Position numbers and translations under genes: made by a program. Under the pieces are notes generated by a model. That model saw only the letters and a list, made by a program, of their open reading frames with translations. It was not told the origin of the DNA and did no database searches. Positions 39,989 through 50,800 of a DNA stretch of 64,000 nt are shown one piece after another; the first letter of the stretch is position 1; each line of letters starts with the position of its first letter. The stretch is from Sipunculus nudus (lineage: Eukaryota > Annelida > Sipuncula > Golfingiida > Sipunculidae): contig CM049321.1 of assembly GCA_026874595.1 (NCBI GenBank), positions 26,957,479-27,021,478 on the forward strand, given 5' to 3'.

Positions 39989-40270
39989 AAGTCAATAACT
40001 AATAAATATCCCAAATCCAGAAACGACTTCGACAGCGTAAGTAATTCGGATTACACGTTGACTTTAGTTATATATGTTCTTAAATCTTCATCAGAGATCG
40101 CTAACAACGTGAACAACACTGCCACAAGCTCTCCGTATTGGAAAAAAATGTCCAAAGCAAAAGGTAGATTACCTTTTGATCAACATAGATGAAGTGTTAT
40201 TTAAATGCTAATTTTAATTATATGAAAGATTTACGAGCAATAAATGGTTTATCATGTGCGCGCAGAAAAA
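38606..40270. other. intergenic, AT-rich
   Basis: No gene seen. A GTGGCGCCAC word near 38786 recalls the 29.6-kb array unit but stands alone. Confidence 0.5.
39926..39985. repeat. (AT)n microsatellite
   Basis: About 30 uninterrupted AT units. Confidence 0.95.
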
Positions 40271-40277
40271 GTCAGTT

Positions 40278-41815
40278 GAATTATCATGAAGATAACCATA
40301 TGATGTGGGGACCATGGTCTAATGTAGATGGAATTAGTAGAATGACCATGAAGATAATCATATGATGTGGGGACCATGGTCTAATGTAGACAGTATCAGT
40401 TGAATGACAATGAAGATAACCATATGATGTAGGAACCATGGTCTAATGTAGATAGAATTAGTTGAATGACCATGAAGATAACCATATGATGTGGGAACCA
40501 TGGTCTAATGTAGGTAGAATTAGTTGAATGACCATGAAAATAACCATATGATGTGGGACCATGGTCTTATGTAGACAGTATCAGTTGAATGACAATGAAG
40601 ATAACCATATGATGTGGGAACCATGGTCTAATGTAGATAGAATTAGTTGAATGACCATGAAGTTAACCATATGATATGGGGACCATGGTCTTATATAGAT
40701 AGTATTAGTCTAATGACCATGAAGATAACCATATGATGTGGGGACCATGGTCTTATGTAGACAGTATCAGTTGAATGACCATGAAGATAACCATATGATG
40801 TGGGACCATGGTCTTATGTAGACAGTATTAGTTGAATGACCATGAAGTTAACCATATGATGTGGGAATCATGGTCTAATGTAGATAGAATTAGTTGAATG
40901 ACCATGAAGATAACCATATGATGTGGGACCATGGTCTTATGTAGACAGTATCAGTTGAATGACAATGAAGATAACCAAATGATGTGGGAACCATGGTCTA
41001 ATGTAGATAGAATTAGTAGAATGACCATGAAGATAACCATATGATGTGGGGACCATGGTCTTATAAAGATAGTATTAGTCTAATGACCATGAAGATAACC
41101 ATATGATGTGGGGGACCATGGTCTTATGTAGACAGTATCAGTTGTATGACCATGAAGATAACCATATGATGTGGGACCATGGTCTTATGTAGACAATATC
41201 AGTTGAATGACCATGAAGATAACCATATGATGTGGTGACCATGGTCTTATATAGATAGTATTAGTCTAATGACCATGAAGATAACTATATGATGTGGGGA
41301 CCATGGTCTTATGTAGATAGTATCAGTTGAATGACCATGAAGATAACCATATGATGTGGGACAATGGTCTTATGTAGACAGTATTAGTTGAATGACAATG
41401 AAGATAACCATATGATGTGGGGACCATGGTCTTATATAGAGAGTATCAGTTGAATGACCATGAAGATAACCTAATGATGTGGTGACCATGGTCTTATATA
41501 GATAGATTAGTCTAAGGACCATGAAGATAACCATATGATGTGGGGACCATGGTCTTATGTAGACAGTATTAGTTGAATGACCATGAAGTTAACCATATGA
41601 TGTGGGAACCATGGTCTAATGTAGATAGAATTAGTTGAATGACCATGAAGATAACCATATGATATGGGTACCATGGTCTTATGTAGACAGTATTAGTTGA
41701 ATGACCATGAAGTTAACCATATGATGTAGGAACCATGGTCTAATGTAGATAGAATTAGTTGAATGACCATGAAGATAACCATATGATGTGGGGACCATGG
41801 TTTTATGTGGATAGT
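40278..41815 (+). repeat. minisatellite, 62-bp unit, about 25 copies
   Basis: The unit contains ATGACCATGAAGATAACC, ATATGATGTGGGGACC, ATGGTCTTATGTAG and a variable segment before the next ATGAC. The palindrome GACCATGGTC occurs in most copies. The variable segment has at least three classes (ACAGTATCAGTTGA, ATAGAATTAGTTGA and ATAGTATTAGTCTA) that recur in mixed order, which points to multi-unit duplication. Non-coding. Confidence 0.95.
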
Positions 41816-42610
41816 ATAAATGAATGGGTTTTCAGATAGACAGTACAAACAGGATAAACCTTTATTAAACACGCCAAATACTGAGATATTTGAAGGTCAC
41901 AAGCCCTTTGGTTGCTTTTCCACTACTGGACAGTTTCTGCCTTGCGGCAAACGCTTGACAAAACGTGTATATGGAAAAGCGACCTTATTCCTAGTGTGAG
42001 TGGTAAACGTATATCCTGTTTTATTCATTTATATTTTTTGCTTCGCCAGAAGGGTATGCATTCATCCCTGTTTGTGTATGTGTTTGTTCATAACATAACT
42101 CACGCAGTCATGAACCGGATCTCACGAAATTTTTAGGACATTAAGGGAATGGGTCAATGAAAAAGCCATTAGATGTTGGTGTGGATCTGGCACATTTTCT
42201 TATTCAGGAATATCAGGGAATTTTCGCAAATGTACAGTCACTTATACACGAATAAACCTGGGAATAATGGCCGAATAAGTGAATACAAAAACGGGTTCTG
42301 GAGCCTCCCCACATGGGAGAAGGCTTGCATTCCTTAGAATACAGATTTCAAATATGATTGGGTCTCCCTTCCCAGGGGTTGACATGCAGTGGTTTGGTCT
42401 GTCGTCGACTATTATCGCCTTCTGTGCTATTTCCGGTGCAAATAAACGTGCACAGGTGTGTGTGTGTGTGGAGGAGGGGGGGGGGCGCTCCAGTGACGCC
42501 TGTGCTTGGTGGTTGCAGCTTTTAAGGACTGCCCAATCCAACACTGTGGATACCTTAGCGTTCACGGTCTGTTAGACATTGACTCGTTTCTGTATGGCGT
42601 TTACAACAAA
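41816..42610. other. intergenic, no supported gene
   Basis: Overlapping frames of 74 to 107 codons on both strands without splice context. A (GT)n tract followed by G runs lies at about 42455-42485. Confidence 0.45.
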
Positions 42611-42782
42611 ATGCGCACAAATATGCAGATTAGAATAAGTTAACATAAAGGCCAGAATGCCACATTCGGTCAAATGCCTTGCTACTATCTAAAAAGCAAG
42701 CAAACTCTTTAGGATGTCGTTAAAGGCAATGGGAGACACATTCATATTAATTAAAAGAAGCGTTTATGGCACCAATGCCGGA

Positions 42783-43465
42783 CTAAAATGCACATTGTAT
42801 ATTATCCGGAAATGGGATATGTTTTTGTAACATGTATTTCCTAATTCTCTTCATAATTAGGATTTTAGGTAATTTATAAATGCACGGACGTAGTGTTATC
42901 CCACGATAGTTATCGGGGTCAGATTTGCTTTTCATAGGATTTTTAATGAATGTGATAGTAAGACCTTTTCTTATATAAAGAGGAATTAACTCAACAGAAA
43001 GAGATAAATTGAAGAGAACAACAAGGTGATTATAGAGTTCTTGACCCCTACACAACACATTTCATTGGTAATGGTATCAAAACTACAGGTTTTACTTTTC
43101 TTTAAATCACGAGTGGCCTCTTTAAGTTCATGTGAGGTAATTGGAACATCCAAGATAATTTGCCTGTGTATACGTAAAGCGATTTGACATTGATCAAACT
43201 CAGATTCAACAGTTACTTTAAATGTAACATCATAATGAGGATACTTCTGTTCAGCATACAGATTACCGAAGTAGTTAGCCCATCCCTCACAAATCAAGGA
43301 TGGATCACGTTCTGTGTAAGAATTAAATGTTATCGCAGTAACCGCATTAGCTACCTGTCTCTTTCTTTTATGAAATAAGTGCAAGAATCTATCTATGTCA
43401 AAATCTGATGCTTCGTCTACAAATTCCAATAACTGACGTTCTTGTTCGATATAATAATTTCTCAT
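42783..43465 (-). pseudogene. LINE reverse transcriptase fragment
   Basis: Two overlapping frames in different phases (43465-42986 and 43058-42783) together give the linker and first reverse transcriptase motifs: the KSKTCSFDTITNEM box, and the DPDNYRGITL box preceded by a lysine-containing strand. At least one frameshift separates them. The YADD-type active site lies beyond the truncation and is absent. Confidence 0.75.
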
Positions 43466-44039
43466 TGCCTTTCTGAACTCGTGTTAAGCTGTTTTTTAAT
43501 AAACATATGAAAGACAATTTGCATCTTTAGCCTTTCCTTATTTGGTCCAGATCAAACGGTGCCTTTTCATATTTTCATAAAAAATATTTCATCTGTATCA
43601 GCCACATGGTTTAAGATATAGTTTAATTTTTTTACAAGGGACATGTTTGTGGGGGCTAAGCTTTAACGCATTTATCAGCTTTTCATAACATTCATGAATT
43701 TAATCACGAGTCGCTATATTTCAGCGCTTGGAGGGATTATTTCTTTTAACATTAACTTCAGACATGATCTCTATGCAATCGATTGATCTTCGTTCATTTT
43801 AATTCCAATTTAGTACAGATTTCTGAACTGGAGCTTGAACACTAACCTTTACTATCGGAAAATATGTAATAACAGGCAGAGGATAAGACGTATTCACGTT
43901 ATCTTCTTCAAATATTTTACAATTTACATTCTCAGCAAGTAACGTCAGGTTTATAACATAGTAAATTAGAAGTATTTCGGACGAACCCCTAAAGGTGTAA
44001 GCAGAGCCTTGATCAGAGGATTGAACACACATTGATGTC

Positions 44040-44520
44040 AAATAATTATAATCGAGGAATTTCTGTAAGATATTCCCCCGAATGGTTTGATGACAGCGGA
44101 ATCTGGGTCCATAAATTTTACAGTTGAAGTCTCCAATTAGTAGAACGTTACCACTATCGCTATACTACTGGGAAATGGCATCTCATTTATCAACATATTC
44201 CTGAAAAACTGACGAAGAATGATAAGTAGATGCCATGTGTAGTCTGAAAATAAAAGTTACTGGAACGTTTGGAATTTTTAAGCAAATGCTCGTGATACGA
44301 TCATCATCAAGATTACTGATAACTGTAATAATGGGACTAAGGGACCGCCGCCACATAATGCCAACGCCACCCTTCCCACGTCGTTATGACTCTTTAGGAT
44401 TAAGGGTTTTATCAGCCACCCCATAAGCACAGTAGTCGTTATCAATAGACTCTAGAAAAGACAGGCTGTCGGGGAAACCCAATGTTCGCGAATGCAACAA
44501 ATATCAATTTTATACAAATT
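44040..44520 (-). pseudogene. LINE endonuclease fragment
   Basis: Translation with several stops still shows a DICC-like strand followed by a heavily charged segment, GGVGIMWRR, LDDDRITSICLKI and GDFNCKIYG. These are the order and spacing of the LINE endonuclease domain that nicks target DNA. It is non-functional. Confidence 0.65.
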
Positions 44521-44683
44521 TAAATCTGAGAAATATTTGGAGCATTAGGCGTGGCACCTCTAACGTTATATCCAGCTAAACATAACGACCAAGAAAGACC
44601 AAACAAGGAGTGTAAGGTATGGATATTATTTCAATGCAGGTCTCCCCTTAAAACAGTAGATAAAATCAATGACAGACTGTTAA

Positions 44684-45050
44684 TTAACACAATTTTCCCC
44701 GTCGGGGTTCGTTGCCACCACCGCCTTGCGTATACCCCTGGCGGCCAAAACCATCCATCATGATATGTTCTGATTGGTCAGTGGGAACACGCAAATAGCC
44801 CCCGTTATATTCATTTTTTATTCTCAAAATTCCAAATTCCAGAACTTTTAGACCTTCTGCTCTTTTATAGGATTCAACCTTTTCGTGACCGACATATTTC
44901 TCAATTCTATCAATATAAAATTCACTTTCAGCAAAATCCAATCCTGACCGGGATCTGTTCGTTACCATCACCGTTAACATCTTGTCGTGTCGAGCGATCA
45001 CGCATAGGTATGTTTTGGGATCATCAGCGGCGTCCTCAGATCCTAGCTGT
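44684..45050 (-). pseudogene. possible LINE ORF1 remnant
   Basis: An open frame of about 120 codons ends in a Gly/Arg-rich tail and lies directly upstream of the endonuclease part on the same strand. Charged segments (FYIDRIEKYVGHEKVESYKR) would fit an ORF1 RNA-binding protein. I do not recognise a named domain; the assignment rests on position. Confidence 0.4.
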
Positions 45051-45225
45051 GTTCATCGCGTGCAGCCTCACTGTTTGCCGAGATTTCTCATTCAGTTGGA
45101 GTCGTCGAAGATGGAGAAACCCTTATCTGGGACGGGTCATTGTTTGTATGACTAGCTTTAATTGATATGACACCTTGATTCCAACGATGATGGTATTTTT
45201 ATGTGGGATCAAACAAGGCAGCAGG

Positions 45226-45230
45226 ACCGC
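45226..45230. repeat. target site duplication, left (ACCGC)
   Basis: ACCGC directly precedes the 5' LTR and is repeated at 51883-51887 directly after the 3' LTR. Five bases is the usual duplication for Gypsy-type integrases. Confidence 0.9.
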
Positions 45231-46312
45231 TGTCACCAGAAATCGGTGACAATATGTACGGTGTTTTGTATCATAGTTTAACGAAGTCTGTTCTCTATTG
45301 ATATTGACGTGAAGCGTCTTCCTAAAGCGTTGACAGGTCTTGATTGTACATATATGAAATCCCATCGGCTATCAGCTGATTTTATCTGTGTCACGCATTG
45401 AGTGTATTAATTCTGGTATGTGGGTCGCCAAGGTGACGCTAGCAGTCAAACCAGGTCACATATAACCTTATATGGGACACTTGAGCCATAAGCCAATCAG
45501 AGAACCGGATCGCCGTATTGTGACGACGATTGTGACGTCAGAGTTCAGGGAGAGACGCTGGAAGCTGCCTTTAGTTGGGTCTTGAAGCTTGAGGTGGCAG
45601 CACGCACGAACGGGAGTAGGAACATTGAAACGCCAGGAACGGCATAGAAGCAAGCTTCTACATGAAGCAAGGACCCAGCTCATAAGAACTCAGCCGTGCT
45701 GCCGAAAGATCTTCGTATTGGCGATATAGAGAGAGCGCGCTCGTCACCTGCCGGCCTAGTTCAGCTTGACCTAGATACATAACCGCCGTAAGCCGAGAAA
45801 CCATTGCTACACGAGCAAGATCAAGGACTCTAAGCTATACGTAAACAAAGACAAGCAAGATCAGTTGAAGATCGCTAAACTCAGAAAGACTAGATCTATA
45901 TGGTACTAACCATACGCTAGATTCTACACTAAACAGTAACCAGAGATCTCTGAAGGAACTGGACTTTATGGTTTTTTTATACAAACCACGGACTCGGTAA
46001 ATATACTGTATTTTTAATGTGAAGGACTGTCGCATTGACACATCAACGCACACACACCTACATCTACGTCTTTGTAAGTATTGTCTTGAATTATATTTGT
46101 GAATTTAACCTGATGTCTCATAGTTTCTATTGATCTGGGTGTATGATTGTCTGGTATTTTTATACACGTCCTTAAAAGAACCTGGAAATGTCACCTGTAA
46201 TGACCGGGATCTAATTTCTTGATTAATGAAATCAAGTGGCGAGCGTTAACCCATCCTATTGTTTTATAGGATATATCCGTTGTAAAGTTTTCATGTTAAG
46301 TTAGGGGTGACA
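45231..46312 (+). repeat. 5' LTR, 1082 bp
   Basis: Matches 50801-51882 in full with 5 substitutions (near 45572, 45710, 45820, 45880 and 46005). Ends TG...CA. The inner edge is followed after 5 bases by the primer-binding sequence. Confidence 0.95.
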
Positions 46313-46317
46313 TTGTA

Positions 46318-46335
46318 TGGCGAGCGTGCCAGGAT
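46318..46335 (+). other. putative tRNA primer-binding site
   Basis: TGGCGAGCGTGCCAGGA begins five bases after the LTR. It starts with TGG, the complement of a tRNA CCA end. I cannot name the primer tRNA without comparison to a tRNA set. Confidence 0.55.
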
Positions 46336-47033
46336 ATAATTAGCCTTAAAAAAACTGGCTAATTACAGTAAGTTTCAGAAGTTTTGAACTGAGAAAACAG
46401 TACTGAAACCAGACATTCATATACTCAAACTAGAGTTGATCTGAATTAATAATTGGAAATGACACCAAACTGATGTTGTAGTGTATACTTGCACAATGAA
46501 ATTACCCCACTGTTAGGAGTTAATATTTATTCAGTGAGAATATTACCTGAGGCACAACATTGTTTCAAGATCGGCATATACCTTGTAGATTTGGCTAGAA
46601 CACATGCATGTTTTGTGAGTAATGCTAGTTCAGTGATACCTGGACATCATTATTGGGTTGATATAAACCCAGATTAGAGTGAAAATTTTTGATGTTGTTA
46701 GATACGCCCTGGTATAATTTTTTCTACACTAGTTTGTGATTGGTCACGTGGTAGGGTCTCTTGACAGGTAAGTTTACCCCTCCCGATTGGCATGGTAATC
46801 ATGGGTGCATGGTGTTTATTGATATCTTGATATCCATCCGTCCATCCGTCTGACCCTTCGTCCGACCTTCCGTCCGTCCGTCCGTATAAGTAGATTTTTT
46901 ATGCGTAGAGCTACCGTAGTGTTATTGTACGGATACCGCCGGTTCGTTAGGTTGGCTTTAACAGTACGTATTTACGGATTTTTAAGAGCGGATATTACTA
47001 GATACTGGAATCTTACTAGGTTAGAGCGTTACC
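46336..47033 (+). other. untranslated leader of the LTR element
   Basis: About 700 bases between the primer site and the Gag start. Contains a tract of repeated CCGTCCGTCCG type at 46844-46886, similar to ACGG microsatellites elsewhere in the window. No open frame of note. Confidence 0.5.
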
Positions 47034-49982
47034 ATGGAAACGTTAGAGTCACTTGTTAGATGCGGACAGGCCTTGGGGCTTAAGGACCAGGCTTTACAAG
47101 ATTATGTTGAGGCTAGACGGCGTGCGGATGAAGAACGTGAGGAAAGAGCCAGGCAACGTGAAATAGAGAAGGAACAGCGGGAATTAGAGCGTGAGCAGCG
47201 GGAATTAGAGCGCGAGCGAGAAGCTAGAGCCCACGAATTAGAGGTTCTAAGGTTAAAGTCTGACTCTGGGGTTAAAGAAGAGAGAAGTAGGGATGTATTC
47301 CCGAAAATCCAGCTTCCACCTTTTGATGAGGCTCACGATCAGCTAGATGCGTTTCTTGAGCGATTTGAACGATTAGCTGTATGTCAAGGCTATGATAGGG
47401 AGAATTGCGCGTTACACCTGAGTCCGTTACTGCGGGGTAAGGCGCTAGGGACTTACACACAGTTATCGGTTAGTGAGGCCATGGATTACGATAAGTTAAA
47501 GATAGCCTTGTTAAAGCGATACCAAATGACCGAAGAGGGTTATCGACACAAGTTTCGGACTTTTAGGCCTGAGCGAGGCGAAACGCCGAGTCAGTTTGCG
47601 GTGAGACTGAGTGGATACCTAGACCATTGGATAGGGATGGCAGGGGTCGGAGGTGACTACGACGGGGTAGTTAACCTGTTGATGTGTGAGCAGTTCGTAA
47701 ACTGCTGTAGTAGGGATCTCTCTATGTTTTTGAAAGAGAGACGGTGTCGTGACTTTGATAGTATGGTAGACTTAGCCGAGAGTTATACGGAGGCTCACGG
47801 TGTACACAGCCTTACAGCAGGTCCTCGTTATGGCAATAATGTGCCGCGTCCAGCGCAACCGGTATCTCAGCCTAGAGAGAAGCGAGAGGTTGAGCGCAGT
47901 CCGGGCGGTCAGACATTTAAGCCATCAGGAGGCATCAGATGTTATTTATGTAATGAACTGGGACATAAGGCGCGGGAATGTAAGACTAGTGCCCGGTCGA
48001 GGCCTAGGTCTTCCCCTCAAGTAGGGCGTGCTGCTGGCGATCAGCAGAGGTATAGGACTAATTTTAGCCCCCCGTATAACCCAAAACAGAAACCGGAGAC
48101 TATGTCAATGGCAGTAGTCGAGGCGGAAACGGAGACAGTCGGTGCGGTGAAACCGGAAGTAGAGAGTCCGAGTCAGTCGTTAGGATTTGCTGCCCAGACA
48201 GAAGGCAGAATCTCGTTACCTGTGTGTGAAGGGCTGGTGAATGGTAAGTCAGCGAGGGTGCTGCGGGATTCGGGATGTTCCTCGGCAGGAATACGTGAGT
48301 CGTACGTGGAGCCGAATCAGTTCACCGGACACCAGGTCGAGTGTAGGTTGTTCGACGGGTCTGTAAGACAATTTCCTACGGCTAGGATTAATGTGGACTG
48401 TGCGTACTTTGTCGGTACTATCGAGGCAATGGTGGTCGGGGATGCTGTATGTGATTTAGCGCTAGGTAACGTAGCGGGAGCGCGTGATCCGTATGATCCG
48501 GACCCGACGTGGAAGTCTGAGCGGTCCTCAGGCATAGTGTGTGACGGTGTAGAGTCACAAAAGGAGGTGTCGTCCGCGGTGGAGACACGGAGCGCTGCAC
48601 GAGAGAAACAGATACCGACGCGTAGCTTGAATGTTGCAAGCCCAGTTGCCGATGTGAGTCCGGCCGAATTTTTGAAGGCGCAGGAGGAGGATGGGTCTTT
48701 AGCGCCGTATTGGAGGCTAGCTAGAGAGGCTAGAAATGATAGTCCATTTAGAATTGAGGACGGATATTTAGTTCGGGTTGTGAGTGATAAACGGGGAGAT
48801 CAAGATGGATCTCGAGTGGTGGTACCTCAGACGTTACGGTACGACGTAATGAGGATGGGCCACGAAGCGGTTATGGCGGGCCATCAGGGCATAGACAAAA
48901 CGCACGACCGCGTGAGAACTCAGTTTTTCTGGAAAGGGATGTATAATGACATTGCTGAGTTTTGCAAGTCCTGTCCCATTTGCCAGAAAACCATACCGAA
49001 AGGCAAGGTGCCTGGAGCTACGTTAGGCCAGATGCCATTAATTGATGAGCCCTGGCGTAGAATTTCGATGGATCTGGTTGGGCCGATCCATCCAGCGTCT
49101 GAGAGAGGTCACAGGTATATTCTGACCGTTATGGATTATGCCACTAGATATCCGGAGGCTGTTGCTTTAAAGAACATAGATACAGTCTCTGTGGCTGATG
49201 CGCTAGTTGATATTTATGCGCGGTTAGGAGTGCCGTCAGAGGTGCTTACTGACATGGGAACACAATTTACGTCAGACCTCATGCGAGAAGTTAGCCGTGT
49301 TTTGTCTGTAAGACAGCTCACCACTACTCCTTACCATCCTATGTGCAACGGAATGGTGGAGAGATTCAATGGAACGTTAAAGTTAATGTTGAAACGGATG
49401 TGCGAGGAAAGACCGCGAGATTGGGATCGGTACCTCAGCGCCGTGCTTTTTGCGTACCGAGAAGCGCCACATGAGAGCACAGGGTTCTCACCCTTTGAGT
49501 TGCTCTATGGTAGGATCGTTAGAGGACCGATGCGGATTCTAAGGGATCTGTGGACCAAGCGAGATACTAGCGTCGAGACTAAAACCACGTACCAATACGT
49601 CCTGGACCTACAAGACAAACTAAGCGACACATGCGCGTTAGCTAGAGAGGCGTTGAACAAATCAGCGAACAGACACAAACTGGTATATGATAGAGGTAAA
49701 TGCACGCGCAGGTTTGAGGCCGGAGACGAAGTTTTGTTGTTACTCCCGACGGAGCGGAACAAATTAATGGTACAGTGGAAAGGCCCCTATACTATTGTAA
49801 ACAGGGTTGGGGACTTAGACTATCGGATTAAGATTGGCGATAAGGTTAAAACCTTCCACGTGAATATGCTGAAACGGTACCATGCTAGAAACGAGCCCCA
49901 GCATATTCTGGCAGCGGTAGCCAAGGGCGCACCTGATTCTATACATGATCCTTACGGTGTAGACGGGGAAACAGAGCACTGA
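47034..49982 (+). CDS. Gag-protease-integrase polyprotein, 982 aa
   Basis: Single open frame starting in context ACCATGG. Residues 27-80 form a highly charged Arg/Glu coiled coil. A Gag capsid-like region (about 90-260) and a CCHC zinc knuckle with C303, C306, H311 and C316 follow. The protease region has the active-site DSG at D412 and ends near a DLALGN strand. The integrase has an HHCC zinc domain (H610, H617, C647, C650), catalytic D680, D740 and E776 (DD35E spacing), and a C-terminal GPY domain (W915-Y919). The frame stops at TGA 49980-49982 soon after FHVNMLKRYH. The product would package RNA, cut the polyprotein and integrate the DNA copy. All key integrase residues are present. Gag to integrase without an RT between them is what identifies the unusual domain order. 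This frame is intact despite the defect downstream. Confidence 0.9.
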   Translation: METLESLVRCGQALGLKDQALQDYVEARRRADEEREERARQREIEKEQRELEREQRELEREREARAHELEVLRLKSDSGVKEERSRDVFPKIQLPPFDEAHDQLDAFLERFERLAVCQGYDRENCALHLSPLLRGKALGTYTQLSVSEAMDYDKLKIALLKRYQMTEEGYRHKFRTFRPERGETPSQFAVRLSGYLDHWIGMAGVGGDYDGVVNLLMCEQFVNCCSRDLSMFLKERRCRDFDSMVDLAESYTEAHGVHSLTAGPRYGNNVPRPAQPVSQPREKREVERSPGGQTFKPSGGIRCYLCNELGHKARECKTSARSRPRSSPQVGRAAGDQQRYRTNFSPPYNPKQKPETMSMAVVEAETETVGAVKPEVESPSQSLGFAAQTEGRISLPVCEGLVNGKSARVLRDSGCSSAGIRESYVEPNQFTGHQVECRLFDGSVRQFPTARINVDCAYFVGTIEAMVVGDAVCDLALGNVAGARDPYDPDPTWKSERSSGIVCDGVESQKEVSSAVETRSAAREKQIPTRSLNVASPVADVSPAEFLKAQEEDGSLAPYWRLAREARNDSPFRIEDGYLVRVVSDKRGDQDGSRVVVPQTLRYDVMRMGHEAVMAGHQGIDKTHDRVRTQFFWKGMYNDIAEFCKSCPICQKTIPKGKVPGATLGQMPLIDEPWRRISMDLVGPIHPASERGHRYILTVMDYATRYPEAVALKNIDTVSVADALVDIYARLGVPSEVLTDMGTQFTSDLMREVSRVLSVRQLTTTPYHPMCNGMVERFNGTLKLMLKRMCEERPRDWDRYLSAVLFAYREAPHESTGFSPFELLYGRIVRGPMRILRDLWTKRDTSVETKTTYQYVLDLQDKLSDTCALAREALNKSANRHKLVYDRGKCTRRFEAGDEVLLLLPTERNKLMVQWKGPYTIVNRVGDLDYRIKIGDKVKTFHVNMLKRYHARNEPQHILAAVAKGAPDSIHDPYGVDGETEH

Positions 49983-49983
49983 T

Positions 49984-50580
49984 AGACCTAAGACAAAGAA
50001 GGCTTTGCGAGCATTCCTAGGTCTTACAGGGTACTATCGGAAATTCGTGCCAAACTATGCGGAAATAGCGGTGCCCTTGACTGATCTAACGCGTAAAGGT
50101 CAACCTAACAAACTAGACTGGAAACCCGTACACGAGAACGCGTACTGTTCTCTAAAGGCTAAACTGTCAGACCCTCCCATACTGAAGCTACCTGATTTCA
50201 GTAAACGATTTTATTTGAAATGTGATGCATCTGATGTGGGTATTGGCTGTATCCTGATGCAAAGACACGAGGGGATCATGCACCCAGTAGCTTATGCCAG
50301 TCGTAAACTATTGCCCAGGGAGAGAAATTACTCCACCATCGAGAAAGAGTCATTAGCAATTGTATGGTCTGTACAGAAATTTGAGATGTACCTGGCTTGT
50401 AGACCGTTCACCATTCAGACCGACCACAAACCATTAAAGTGTACTAGCAAATCAAAATGTGCAAATAAGAGAGTAATGAGATGGGCACTGGTTCTACAAG
50501 AGTTTAGATTTGATATTGAAGCAGTGTCAGGTAAACTAAACCATGGACCTGATTTTCTTAGCAGACTGCCTGAGTGTTAG
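49984..50580 (+). pseudogene. truncated reverse transcriptase (thumb) plus RNase H
   Basis: The reading frame is one phase off from the upstream polyprotein. It opens with PKTKKALRAFLGLTGYYRKF, the thumb/connection motif found after the palm in Gypsy reverse transcriptases. It continues through the RNase H domain: CDASDVGIG (first catalytic Asp near 50224), ERNYSTIEKESLAIVW, TDHKPL (Asp at 50422) and HGPDFLSRL, to a TAG at 50578-50580. No normal ATG start exists for it. The fingers and palm, roughly 250 residues or more in relatives, are missing, so no polymerase activity is expected. The break lies at about 49975-49990. Confidence 0.85.
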
Positions 50581-50785
50581 GATGTAATGAGCTATAACGT
50601 TTAGCCAGTTAAGTCTAAACATGTACAAGATTTTGCCCTGTGTCATAGACCGTGGGCATGTACTAATGACAACTTGTTACATGACCCTTATGTATTGCTA
50701 TGTATTGCTACATGTAAATATGTTTAGCTGGACCCTGTAAGATAGAACGATACGATGTATCGAGAAAATACTGTGTATTTTCCTT

Positions 50786-50797
50786 AAAAGGAGGGGG
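50786..50797 (+). other. polypurine tract
   Basis: AAAAGGAGGGGG, three bases before the 3' LTR. It primes plus-strand DNA synthesis in this class of element. Confidence 0.8.
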
Positions 50798-50800
50798 TGA

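Larger units (their letters stand above)
42620..45050 (-). mobile_element. degenerate LINE (non-LTR retrotransposon), 3' truncated
   Basis: Read on the minus strand, the parts come in LINE order. First is a possible ORF1 C-terminal part (45050-44684). Next is an apurinic-type endonuclease region with frame breaks (about 44500-44040), including RRGKGGVGIMWRR and the catalytic-type GDFNCKIYGPR. Then comes the reverse transcriptase N-terminal half (43465-42783) with LKKSKTCSFDTITNEM and DPDNYRGITL, and near 42690-42650 a SKAFDRMWHSGL segment that is the first catalytic-Asp motif. The rest of the reverse transcriptase and the 3' end are missing. Stops and frameshifts show it is dead. The motif style suggests the CR1/L2/Jockey group, but the clade is not settled. 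Confidence 0.75.

Noticed and set aside
42242-42575. Overlapping 98- and 107-codon frames
   Set aside because: They are on opposite strands over the same bases, cross a GT/G-run tract, and have no splice or homology support.
44026-44560. A complete endonuclease gene
   Set aside because: The endonuclease motifs are real, but several in-frame stops show that the reading frame is dead.
45468-46053. Minus-strand frames inside the LTRs (also at 51038-51623)
   Set aside because: Present in both LTRs simply because the LTRs are identical copies; no known LTR-encoded protein resembles them.
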